Of a stretch of 64,000 nt of DNA, positions 25,854-33,690 are shown in pieces. The notes below the pieces were generated by a model. It was not told the origin of the DNA, searched no databases, and worked only from the letters and a program-made list of their open reading frames with translations. Each line of letters begins with the position of its first letter. Within the stretch, counting starts at the first letter, position 1. The position numbers and the translations under genes were made by a program. Source of the stretch: SABI01 sp963677695 (GTDB taxonomy: Bacteria; Spirochaetota; Spirochaetia; Sphaerochaetales; Sphaerochaetaceae); assembly GCA_963677695.2 (NCBI GenBank), contig CAXXUJ010000001.1:1-64000 (forward strand). The letters are read 5' to 3'.

Positions 25854-26882
25854 TTGAAAGAACACATTCTGGTCATCGATGACAATGAGGATGACTATCT
25901 CATTATTCGACGGTTTCTGAAAGAGGACTTCCAGGTCAGCTATAACAACGGAAGCAACTCTGAAGAGGTGCTTAAAACCCTCCGTGCCGATTCCCCTGCC
26001 TGCATCCTTCTTGATTACAACCTGGGTCCCCACAAGGGACTCGATCTTCTTAAGAAAATTCAATCCCATGAAGAATTGAGTCACATTTCGGTGATCATGC
26101 TGACCAACGAAGTCGATCCCGCCGTGATCGTCGACTGCGTCAAGAACAATGCTGAGAACTACCTGATCAAGGATTCAATAACAAAGGAAGGGATCTATGC
26201 GGCCATTCAGCGGGGAGTGAAGGAAAAGTACCTGAGAGAAACGATTCAGGCGCAGCAGCTTGAGATTCTCCGCCTTTCCCGTACCGATGCATTGACCGGC
26301 CTTGCAAACCGCCGCTATTTCATCGAATCGATGGAACAGAGGATCGCGGAGCAGACTAAAGAGAGAATCATCTCGCTGGCAACCCTCGACCTCGATAAGT
26401 TCAAGGAAGTGAACGACACCTACGGTCACGCGGTGGGGGATCAGGTCCTGATCCTTCTCTCTCGTCTGATGGATGAGACACTCCCCTCGGCGGCGCTGCG
26501 ATGCCGTCTCGGAGGTGATGAATTCACCGTCGCCCTCTGCGACGTAGGGGAACCCGATATCGACAAGGTGAGTGCAATCCACGAAAAGGAACTGTGTGAT
26601 CTGAGCCGCAGGTTCAAAAGTGAAGTCTCTGATCTTCTTTCACCGCTTGCAGGAGAGAGACTCCCCTCCCCCTCTCTCTCCGCCGGACTCTTCACCACGA
26701 AAATGAGAAAGAATCTTACCTTCGCAGACCTCTTCAAGGTCTCCGATGCCTGCCTCTACTACGTGAAAAGAAACGGCAGGAACAACATCGCGACCCTAAT
26801 CTCAGAGGATATCACATCGGTACTTCCTCCCCATGACAAACTCGACATCAAACTATGCAGGGAAGAGGGGGAAAAAGAATGA
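25854..26882 (+). CDS. Response regulator with GGDEF output (diguanylate cyclase)
   Basis: 342 residues. A receiver domain (residues 4-120) of the Rcp1-like type begins LVIDDNEDDYLIIRRF; the phospho-Asp is in CILLDYNLGPHKGL. A GGDEF domain (about 140-325) has DLDKFKEVNDTYGHAVGDQV and CRLGGDEFTVAL, so synthesis of c-di-GMP from two GTP is expected. The RxxD inhibitory site is absent. The TTG start is supported by AGGAGGT 6 bases upstream. It overlaps the next gene by 4 bases (ATGA), so the membrane kinase that follows is its likely partner. Confidence 0.88.
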   Translation: MKEHILVIDDNEDDYLIIRRFLKEDFQVSYNNGSNSEEVLKTLRADSPACILLDYNLGPHKGLDLLKKIQSHEELSHISVIMLTNEVDPAVIVDCVKNNAENYLIKDSITKEGIYAAIQRGVKEKYLRETIQAQQLEILRLSRTDALTGLANRRYFIESMEQRIAEQTKERIISLATLDLDKFKEVNDTYGHAVGDQVLILLSRLMDETLPSAALRCRLGGDEFTVALCDVGEPDIDKVSAIHEKELCDLSRRFKSEVSDLLSPLAGERLPSPSLSAGLFTTKMRKNLTFADLFKVSDACLYYVKRNGRNNIATLISEDITSVLPPHDKLDIKLCREEGEKE

Positions 26883-28381
26883 ACAGGAAATACCGCATCC
26901 TATCCCTTATCTGTGTGTTCTCCATCGCCCTCCTCGCCCTTCTCCTTCACCTCCATGAAACGCTCTCCGACGGGGTACTGTGGAAGCATCAGTACCTCCA
27001 TAAAACCCAGAGCGCCATCTCCGGAGCGATCATGATGGAAGTCTCCTATCTCCTGTTCGTGTTCAGGACGAAGTGGACGTACAATCTCTCCGGCTTCATC
27101 ATCGGCATGATGATGATGGGGGCCTACTCGATCACTCAGGCGATCATCCCCCCGGGGGAGTTCGCCGGAGTGCTTCTCACCCTTGCAAGCTTCAGCGGCG
27201 CAGGCGCCCTCCTCTCCATAGGTATGAACCAGCGGTTCGGGATCACCATGGAAGTGAAGCAGTGGCACATGAGTGTCACCTTCATAACAGGGATTATCCT
27301 TTCCGCCTTCTTCTATATCTGGACCCGTTCTGCAGATTTTATGCAGGATTCTGAGGGACTGCAGGCGCTGCTCTCTATCTTCAACACTCTAAATGCAGTC
27401 ATGTACCTCCTTGCCGCCCTCTTCTTTTTCTATCGGATTTGGAGAAAGGATGGGAATATAGTTGAGCTCCTGTTCCTTTTTTCTTCTGTGATCTTAGGTG
27501 AAAGCACCTTCGAGCTTCGGCACATCGAGCACTGGAGCATCCCCTGGTGGGTTTGGTATCTTCTCCGTTTTTCAGCCTTCATCATGTTCATGGTATTTGT
27601 TATTATGAACCTTAATGATAACCGGAAGAAACTGGAAAGGCAGAACAGAGAGATCCAGAACATTAACAAGAAGCTTAATGACTACTCCTACATCATAAGC
27701 CACGACCTGAAGGAACCGATCAGGAGTATCAGGACCTTCTCCGAGTTCATCAAGGAAGACTATGAAGAGACACTTGATGAGACCGGGAAGGATTACTTCG
27801 ACAGAATCATCATCGCTTCGAGCAGGATGGCACAGATGATAGATGACCTCCTTACCCTCTCGAGAATCGGGAGGGAGAATATAGAGTTCAGGAATGTTCC
27901 TCTCAAGGAGATCATTGATGATGTGCTCATCGACCTTGACGGGAAGATCAGGGAAACAGATGCACGGATCACCTGTCATGATCTGCCGGTCATACACTGT
28001 CAGCCTGTGTGGATCCATAACGTCTTTCAGAACCTCATCGGCAATGCGCTGAAATACCGGGATACCGACAAAAACGAACATACCATTGATATCACAAGCG
28101 AAATCGACAAGAGCGATCCCTCCTTCTACTGTATATCAGTGACCGACAACGGTATCGGGATAGATTCTTCTCAGCACGAGAAGATATTCGGCCTGTTCAG
28201 ACGGGCTTACAGCAAAAAAGATAAGGAAGGAAGCGGAGCAGGGCTCGCTATCGTTCAGTCAATTATAGAAGAACACGGAGGAACCATCCGGGTTGCAAAA
28301 AGTGTTCCCGGTGAAGGGACGAGCATCACCTTCACCTTGAAAAAGGAGTTGAATCATGCAGAATGTGATTATGATCGTTGA
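26879..28381 (+). CDS. Membrane histidine kinase with multi-span N-terminal sensor
   Basis: 500 residues from the ATG that overlaps the previous stop (GGGGG upstream). Residues 5-250 contain about seven or eight hydrophobic segments, an integral-membrane sensor of unknown ligand. A short coiled coil leads to a HisKA domain, YIISHDLKEPIRSIRTFSEF, the form seen in phytochrome-like kinases that pair with Rcp1-type receivers. The ATPase domain has NLIGNALKYR, DNGIGI and GSGAGLAIVQSIIEEHGG. It sits between two receiver genes (REC-GGDEF upstream, single REC downstream) and overlaps both, so it probably phosphorylates one or both. Confidence 0.88.
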   Translation: MNRKYRILSLICVFSIALLALLLHLHETLSDGVLWKHQYLHKTQSAISGAIMMEVSYLLFVFRTKWTYNLSGFIIGMMMMGAYSITQAIIPPGEFAGVLLTLASFSGAGALLSIGMNQRFGITMEVKQWHMSVTFITGIILSAFFYIWTRSADFMQDSEGLQALLSIFNTLNAVMYLLAALFFFYRIWRKDGNIVELLFLFSSVILGESTFELRHIEHWSIPWWVWYLLRFSAFIMFMVFVIMNLNDNRKKLERQNREIQNINKKLNDYSYIISHDLKEPIRSIRTFSEFIKEDYEETLDETGKDYFDRIIIASSRMAQMIDDLLTLSRIGRENIEFRNVPLKEIIDDVLIDLDGKIRETDARITCHDLPVIHCQPVWIHNVFQNLIGNALKYRDTDKNEHTIDITSEIDKSDPSFYCISVTDNGIGIDSSQHEKIFGLFRRAYSKKDKEGSGAGLAIVQSIIEEHGGTIRVAKSVPGEGTSITFTLKKELNHAECDYDR

Positions 28382-28763
28382 AGATAATGATGATGATGTC
28401 CTTGTCATCCAGAGAGGATTCAGGAAAGCGAAGATCGCCAACCCCATAGAGCGGTTTGTCAACGGGGAGGATGCATTTGCCTACCTCGAGAGCGCTGACC
28501 GTCAGAAGGTGGAACTGATCCTTCTCGACCTGAACATGGAAGTGATGAACGGATTCGATTTTCTCAAGCTCCGTCAGACCAAGGAAGAACTCAGGAAGAT
28601 TCCCGTCGTTGTCCTCACCAGTTCCCACCGCCAGCAGGATATCGAGCTCGCCTACGAGCTCGGTGCCAACGCCTATGTGGAAAAACCGATCGACCCGAAG
28701 GATTTCATCGAAGTCATACTCACCATCGAGGAGTTCTGGCTCCTGCTGGCAAAAAAACCGTAA
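28356..28763 (+). CDS. Single-domain response regulator, Rcp1-like
   Basis: 135 residues, a receiver only. IMIVEDNDDDVLVIQRGF supplies the acidic pocket, ILLDLNMEVMNGFDFL the phospho-Asp, VVLTSS the Thr and VEKPID the Lys. The acidic DNDDD start and insertion pattern are those of the Rcp1 family. With no output domain it may shuttle phosphate or titrate the upstream kinase. AAAGGAG lies 8 bases before the ATG, and the gene overlaps the kinase by 26 bases. A terminator follows, closing this three-gene unit. Confidence 0.88.
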   Translation: MQNVIMIVEDNDDDVLVIQRGFRKAKIANPIERFVNGEDAFAYLESADRQKVELILLDLNMEVMNGFDFLKLRQTKEELRKIPVVVLTSSHRQQDIELAYELGANAYVEKPIDPKDFIEVILTIEEFWLLLAKKP

Positions 28764-28784
28764 CAAAGAAATGAAAAAACCATC

Positions 28785-28821
28785 GGCAGACTGCGTGTTC
28801 AGCCACGCTTCTGCCTTTTTT
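28785..28821 (+). terminator. Intrinsic terminator closing the REC-GGDEF/HK/REC operon
   Basis: GGCAGA-CTGCGTG pairs with CACGC-TTCTGCC around a short loop, followed by six T (28816-28821). Confidence 0.8.
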
Positions 28822-28963
28822 CGTTTGTTTATGTCATGACATGAAACCGATGTTATTATCTATAGAAACGCAAAAAAACGAAAACATCATTCACTCTTAT
28901 ACCTAATTATTTACCTATCTAATCATCAATTACACCATTTTAAAAAAAACTTCTCACCTTGAA

Positions 28964-28992
28964 TTGCAAAGTGGTTTTTCAGGGTTTATACT
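28964..28992 (+). promoter_or_regulatory. Sigma-70 promoter of the eight-gene signalling operon
   Basis: TTGCAA (28964-28969), a 17-base spacer and TATACT (28987-28992), 25 bases before the first ATG. The stretch from the preceding terminator to here (28822-28963) is AT-rich with no gene. Confidence 0.7.
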
Positions 28993-29017
28993 ATAGTCAG
29001 ATAGAAACTTCTGTCAT

Positions 29018-30244
29018 ATGGGACAGATGAAACAGGGTCTGTACACTGCATCAGGAGGAATGTGTTCCGGCATGAGAAGTGATCAGAAAACACATGAGAA
29101 TCAAAGCGACCCCTGTGTCACCTACGTACTCTCCTCAGTTGCGGAACGATCGATCGATACGATGATCGCCACAGGAGAGAGCGCTCCCCTAATTATCCAT
29201 GACATTCAGAACCTCCTCTCTCCAGCCAGCCTTTATCTGAAGACGATCGAGGAGAATGAGAAACTGAGTCCACAGGGAGTGGAGAACCTTCACACAATCC
29301 AGAAGGTGATCGAAGATATCGCATACATCACCGGCAGGCTCTCGCAGAAGGAGGGTTTCAGGAAGCCGGGAACCTATGAAAGGGTTCCAGTTTCAGACCT
29401 CTTCCGTGAGGTGTGTAGGATGTCACAACCGGTCTGGTCCGGTTTAGCAACCTCTCACATCACCATTTCATCAAGAGTTGAAGATGAGCAGCTCAGCGTG
29501 TACGGAGTTCCGGCCGAGCTGCGAGAAGCTCTGGTGAACTGTATGATCAATGCGGCCGATGCACTGCCTGACGGTGGGCATATAGCGCTCGAGGCTTGCA
29601 GAAAAGAAAAGATGATTGAAATTGTCATCAGAGACAACGGAACAGGCATGGATGAAGAAACAAAGGATCGCTGCTTTGATCCGCTGTTCACCACCAAGGG
29701 ATATAAAGGTACCGGTATGGGTCTTGCCGGAGCGAAAAGCATTATCGCCAGCCACGACGGAACAATAACAGTACACAGCACCGAGGGAGAGGGAAGCGCC
29801 TTCACAATTCTCCTCCCTTCCCCTCCCCCTTCAGAGGAAATGGAAGCGGAGATCAAAGAGAACAAACCTCAGCGGAGGCTGAGAATTCTGTGCGTGGATG
29901 ATGATGAGCTGGTCAGGCGGAGCCTGTCAGACCTGATCAGTCGTGACGGCCACCAGGTCATCACTTCCCGAAACGCTTCTGAAGCCCTCACCATATTAGA
30001 GAGGGAAGGTCCCTGTGATGCGGTTATCACAGACCTTTCGATGCCCGGCTCAAGCGGGTATGAACTGGCAAGTGCCGTGAAGCACATGCTTCCCCATACC
30101 CCTGTCATTCTCCTTTCAGGCTGGGGGTATCGAATGGCAAAAACAGAATCACCGCATAAGGATATAGATTACATACTCGGCAAACCGCCGAAGATAAGGG
30201 AACTGAGAAACATACTCGCACAGCTGAGCCAGGAAGGAGCGTGA
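29018..30244 (+). CDS. Histidine kinase with C-terminal receiver (HK-REC)
   Basis: 408 residues, no membrane span. The dimerisation helix around residue 62 reads IIHDIQNLLSPASLYLKTI, an H-D-x-[QN]-N phospho-site close to the HDINNTLTPVSMY of the kinase at 31362. The ATPase domain has NCMINAADALPDGG, DNGTGMDEE, FTTKGYKGTGMGLAG. The receiver (about 288-405) has LCVDDDELVRRSL and VITDLSMPGSSGY. The exact start is unsure: ATGs at 29018, 29027 and 29060 are in frame and AGGAGG sits directly before the last. It is the first gene of the long operon and abuts the next. Confidence 0.85.
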   Translation: MGQMKQGLYTASGGMCSGMRSDQKTHENQSDPCVTYVLSSVAERSIDTMIATGESAPLIIHDIQNLLSPASLYLKTIEENEKLSPQGVENLHTIQKVIEDIAYITGRLSQKEGFRKPGTYERVPVSDLFREVCRMSQPVWSGLATSHITISSRVEDEQLSVYGVPAELREALVNCMINAADALPDGGHIALEACRKEKMIEIVIRDNGTGMDEETKDRCFDPLFTTKGYKGTGMGLAGAKSIIASHDGTITVHSTEGEGSAFTILLPSPPPSEEMEAEIKENKPQRRLRILCVDDDELVRRSLSDLISRDGHQVITSRNASEALTILEREGPCDAVITDLSMPGSSGYELASAVKHMLPHTPVILLSGWGYRMAKTESPHKDIDYILGKPPKIRELRNILAQLSQEGA

Positions 30245-31357
30245 ATGAACCAATTTCAGATGAACATAAGCAGCCACATCCCCGAATCCTCGACAATACT
30301 TATCGTCGATGACGAGAGAGCCGTTCTCGACTCCCTCAAAGCCCTTCTCACCAGGACAGGGTACACGGTACAGACTGTCCAGGACGCCTCCCGCGCCGTC
30401 GAGACGGCGAAGGAGCTCCTCCCCGACCTTCTTCTCCTCGATATCCACATGCCGGGGAAATCGGGACTGCAGATCATCAGGGAGATGAAACAGGATGCAA
30501 AGCTCGATCATATCCCCATCATCATCGTCACCGGAGTGAACGATCAGTCAAGCAGGGTGGAAGCCCTCCAGCTCGGAGCAGATGATTACCTTGTCAAACC
30601 TCCCCATATAGCGGAACTGAAAGCAAGAGTGAAAAACCTTATCAAGGTCAAAGCATTCAACGATTATCTGCTGGACAACAAGGCTGTACTTGAGAAGATG
30701 GTGGAAGTGAGAACACAGCAGCTGAACGATACCGTCCATGAGCTGAAGCAGGCTTCCTATGACACCGTCCTCCGCCTTGCCCGAGCGGCTGAGTTCCGTG
30801 ATGAAGATACCTCCTTCCATCTTCAGAGAATGGGCGGCTACGCAGGTATCCTTGCACGTGAAGTGGGTTTCTCCTCTGAAGAAGCTCAGAATATACAATT
30901 CGCCTCCCTTGTTCATGATATTGGTAAGATGGGAGTTCCCGACAACATTCTCATGAAACCGGGGAAGCTGACAGCCGAAGAGTGGGTGGTGATGAAAAAA
31001 CACCCCGAGTTCGGGGCCCACATACTCGACGGGACGCAGTCGGACCTGTTGAAGATGGGGAAGATGATCGCCCTCACCCACCATGAGAGGTGGGACGGAA
31101 AAGGGTATCCCGAAGGACTTGAAGGAGAGGAGATTCCGATAGAAGGAAGAATAGCGGCAATTGCCGATGTGTTCGATGCCCTCTCCTCCGACAGAGTCTA
31201 CCGCAAGGCCTTCTCCATTGAACAGTCGTTCAGCATTCTCCTTGAGGAGAGGGGCACTCACTTCGATCCCGAGCTTCTTGATGCATTCATAGCGATGAAA
31301 CCGAAGATTTTGGAGATCATTCAGAAATACAGAGACCAGGAAAGGCTTACAGGATAG
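30245..31357 (+). CDS. Response regulator with HD-GYP domain (c-di-GMP phosphodiesterase)
   Basis: 370 residues. Receiver at about 19-130 (LIVDDERAVLDSL, LLLLDIHMPGKSGL, DDYLVKPP), a helical linker, then HD-GYP at about 178-360 with HDIGKMGVP and HHERWDGKGYPEGL, the RpfG architecture. It should hydrolyse c-di-GMP to pGpG or GMP when phosphorylated. Its ATG directly follows the stop of the HK-REC gene. It is the only protein of the operon with a recognised second-messenger output. Confidence 0.92.
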   Translation: MNQFQMNISSHIPESSTILIVDDERAVLDSLKALLTRTGYTVQTVQDASRAVETAKELLPDLLLLDIHMPGKSGLQIIREMKQDAKLDHIPIIIVTGVNDQSSRVEALQLGADDYLVKPPHIAELKARVKNLIKVKAFNDYLLDNKAVLEKMVEVRTQQLNDTVHELKQASYDTVLRLARAAEFRDEDTSFHLQRMGGYAGILAREVGFSSEEAQNIQFASLVHDIGKMGVPDNILMKPGKLTAEEWVVMKKHPEFGAHILDGTQSDLLKMGKMIALTHHERWDGKGYPEGLEGEEIPIEGRIAAIADVFDALSSDRVYRKAFSIEQSFSILLEERGTHFDPELLDAFIAMKPKILEIIQKYRDQERLTG

Positions 31358-31361
31358 AAAC

Positions 31362-32570
31362 ATGGTTCATATACTGATTGTTGATGATGAAAAAAGCATA
31401 CGCCTCACCCTCTCTGCCTTCCTTAAGGGGGCGGGCTACAGCGTTGAGACCGCAGCAGATGCCGATGAAGCTCTAAAAAAGCTTGAGGAGCACCCTGCCG
31501 ATATCGTCATTTCCGATATCATCCTTCCGAGGATCACGGGAGTGGAACTCCTGCAGAAGATCCATGAAAAACACCCCGACACCCAGGTGGTGATGATCAC
31601 CGGGGAACCGAGAATCGAAACCGCCTCGCAAGCGATCCGCCTTGGAGCGTGCGATTACCTTCAGAAGCCTGTCGGCAAGGAGGATGTGCTGAAGGCTGCT
31701 GCAAACGCCGCGAAGCTGAAACAGCTGATTGATCAGAACCGCTCCTATCAGGAGAACCTGGAGCATATGGTGGCTGAGAGGACACAGGAACTCGAGCACG
31801 CACTTGAAGAGAAAGAGCAGATGTTCACCCAGCTCCTCCACCAGGAAAAGCTCTCAGCCCTCGCCCGGGTGGCCAAGGGCCTTGCACACGACATCAACAA
31901 CACCCTCACCCCCGTATCGATGTATGCAGAAATGCTGCTTGAAGAAGCTGAAGAACAAAGCGACAACCACCGTTACCTGAGGGAGATTCTCAACTCCTCT
32001 GAAAAGATCGGAGTTGCCGTGAAACGGCTCGAAAGCTTTCAGGAAGAGAATTACGACCAGAACACCTACTTCGCCCCCGTCTCCATCCCCCTTCTCATCG
32101 ACAAGGTGATCAATATGATCTCCTGGAAGAACTCCCATGCACGTGATGCGGGGCTTGCAGAGATCACCATCACCCACACCCTCCCTCCTGATTTCCCTGC
32201 AGTGGAAACGATTGAAGGGGACATCTTCGATGCATTCAGCGAACTGTTGAGCAACGCGATCGATGCATCGAGGGAAAACGGAGGAAAGACCATCACGATT
32301 GGCGGTAATGTGGAAGAGGAACGTGCACTGTTCACCATCACCGACAGCGGAAAGGGGATGAGTGAGGAAGTGCTGGATCACTGCTTTGATCCCTTTTTCA
32401 CCACAAAAGGTCCACAGCATGCCGGACTCGGTCTTTCAAGCGTCTTCGGCATCATGAAACGACATAAGGGCAGTATCACATTCAACACCTCTCCCTCGGG
32501 AGGCGCTGAGGCGATACTTGGCATTCCGATACACCATGGAGGAGCAAGCGATGAAACACTGGAAAGCTGA
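31362..32570 (+). CDS. Receiver-kinase protein (REC-HK)
   Basis: 402 residues with the receiver in front: residues 3-118 (ILIVDDEKSIRLTLSAF, VISDIILPRITGVEL, DYLQKPV). A coiled coil (120-165) leads to a HisKA-like helix GLAHDINNTLTPVSMYAEML and an ATPase domain with LLSNAIDASRENGG, DSGKGMSEE, FTTKGPQHAGLGLSSVFGI. Phosphorylation of the receiver would control the kinase, so this protein probably relays or gates signals inside the operon. It is paralogous in its kinase part to the HK-REC at 29018. The end overlaps the next gene by 20 bases. Confidence 0.87.
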   Translation: MVHILIVDDEKSIRLTLSAFLKGAGYSVETAADADEALKKLEEHPADIVISDIILPRITGVELLQKIHEKHPDTQVVMITGEPRIETASQAIRLGACDYLQKPVGKEDVLKAAANAAKLKQLIDQNRSYQENLEHMVAERTQELEHALEEKEQMFTQLLHQEKLSALARVAKGLAHDINNTLTPVSMYAEMLLEEAEEQSDNHRYLREILNSSEKIGVAVKRLESFQEENYDQNTYFAPVSIPLLIDKVINMISWKNSHARDAGLAEITITHTLPPDFPAVETIEGDIFDAFSELLSNAIDASRENGGKTITIGGNVEEERALFTITDSGKGMSEEVLDHCFDPFFTTKGPQHAGLGLSSVFGIMKRHKGSITFNTSPSGGAEAILGIPIHHGGASDETLES

Positions 32571-33690
32571 CGGCAACAAAAACAAAAAAAAGTATGAGAA
32601 AATTCTCAGGACAGGATTTTTCCTGCTGATTCTTCTCCTTCCCTTCCTTTTCTCCTCCTGCGGCAGTGAACCTGTTCAGATCGGAGTGATCATCTCCCTT
32701 TCCGGTACGGGCTCGCACCTCAGTGAAGTCCTTGACGGCATTGAGCTGAAAGCAGAGGAACTGAACTCCCTCGGCGGGATAAACGGCAGGGAGATCGAGC
32801 TGATCGTACGTGACAATGAAAGCAATCCTGACAAAGCAGAAGAATTGTTTAAAGAAATCGAGGAAGAATTCCACCCCGACCTTTACATCACCGGACTGAG
32901 CTTCATTTCAGGGCGACTCATGCCCCTGGCAGAACAGGCGAAAGTTCCCCTTCTCTGTCTGGTTACAGCTCAGGAAGGCATCACCGACGGGTATAACTAT
33001 TCATTCACCTTCTTCAGTGCAGCACGGGACGAAGCCGATGCGGCAGCACGGATAATCAGGAAGCTTGGAAGCAGGAATACAGGTTTGCTTTATCAGGACA
33101 ATGTCTACTCAATCTCAGTGCACGATCTCCTCAAGGAACAGCTTACCATTGAAGGATTCAGTGTCAAATCGGTCAAATTCCCAAGCAGCGCAACCTCACC
33201 CGAGGCTCTTATCCCATTCATGGAGGAGGTTTCAGATGTAGACACCCTTTTCTCTGTAGGACTCAGCGCCTACCATCCATCTATCATTGAAGCAGCCGAC
33301 AGGATCGGGTTTGACGGCAGTATGGTGAACTCAAGCGGCGCCGTCGCCCGTCCGGTTTTCGCCATGGAGAAAGCAGAGGGTCTGAACGTTGTGGCCCCTG
33401 TCATCTATAACACCCGATATCTTCTTGCTGATGACCTGAGAGAACGGTTCTCTAAGGCCCATGATTATCAGCTCTCCCATTTTGTTGCCAACGGGTACGA
33501 AAGCCTGTTCATACTCGAATCACTTCTCACCGGGAAGGAGGTGACCAGGGAAAGCATCAGAGAAAACCTCGAAGCAGGATTTGTCTATACGGGGACATTG
33601 GGTTCCGTAACGGTCCCGAAGGGTTCACACAACTTCGTATTTCCCCTCCATCCTGCAGTCATCCACAATGGAGGGCTGAATTATGAATAG
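32551..33690 (+). CDS. LivJ-like periplasmic binding lipoprotein
   Basis: 379 residues. A lipoprotein signal ends LLLPFLFSSC. The mature part is a type I periplasmic-binding fold of the branched-chain amino acid (LivJ/Peripla_BP_6) family: VQIGVIISLSGTGSHLSEVLDGIELKAEELN, LGGINGREIELIVRDNESNPDKAEELF. No ABC permease or ATPase is near, so it probably serves as a ligand sensor for the membrane kinase that follows and not as a transport component. The start at 32551 has GGAGG 9 bases upstream; a frame extension to 32518 lies inside the preceding kinase gene. It overlaps the hybrid kinase by 8 bases. Confidence 0.85.
   Translation: MKHWKADGNKNKKKYEKILRTGFFLLILLLPFLFSSCGSEPVQIGVIISLSGTGSHLSEVLDGIELKAEELNSLGGINGREIELIVRDNESNPDKAEELFKEIEEEFHPDLYITGLSFISGRLMPLAEQAKVPLLCLVTAQEGITDGYNYSFTFFSAARDEADAAARIIRKLGSRNTGLLYQDNVYSISVHDLLKEQLTIEGFSVKSVKFPSSATSPEALIPFMEEVSDVDTLFSVGLSAYHPSIIEAADRIGFDGSMVNSSGAVARPVFAMEKAEGLNVVAPVIYNTRYLLADDLRERFSKAHDYQLSHFVANGYESLFILESLLTGKEVTRESIRENLEAGFVYTGTLGSVTVPKGSHNFVFPLHPAVIHNGGLNYE

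Noticed and set aside
29118..29130. TGTGTCACC near 29118 as a further copy of the hsp20 palindrome
   Set aside because: Only one arm is present and it lies in coding sequence.
30548..31363. 271-codon minus-strand frame opposite the HD-GYP regulator
   Set aside because: Complement of conserved receiver and HD-GYP sequence; no domain and no ribosome binding site.
32518..32551. Longer start for the LivJ-like lipoprotein
   Set aside because: It would put 11 residues before the signal peptide, and the ribosome binding site fits the ATG at 32551.
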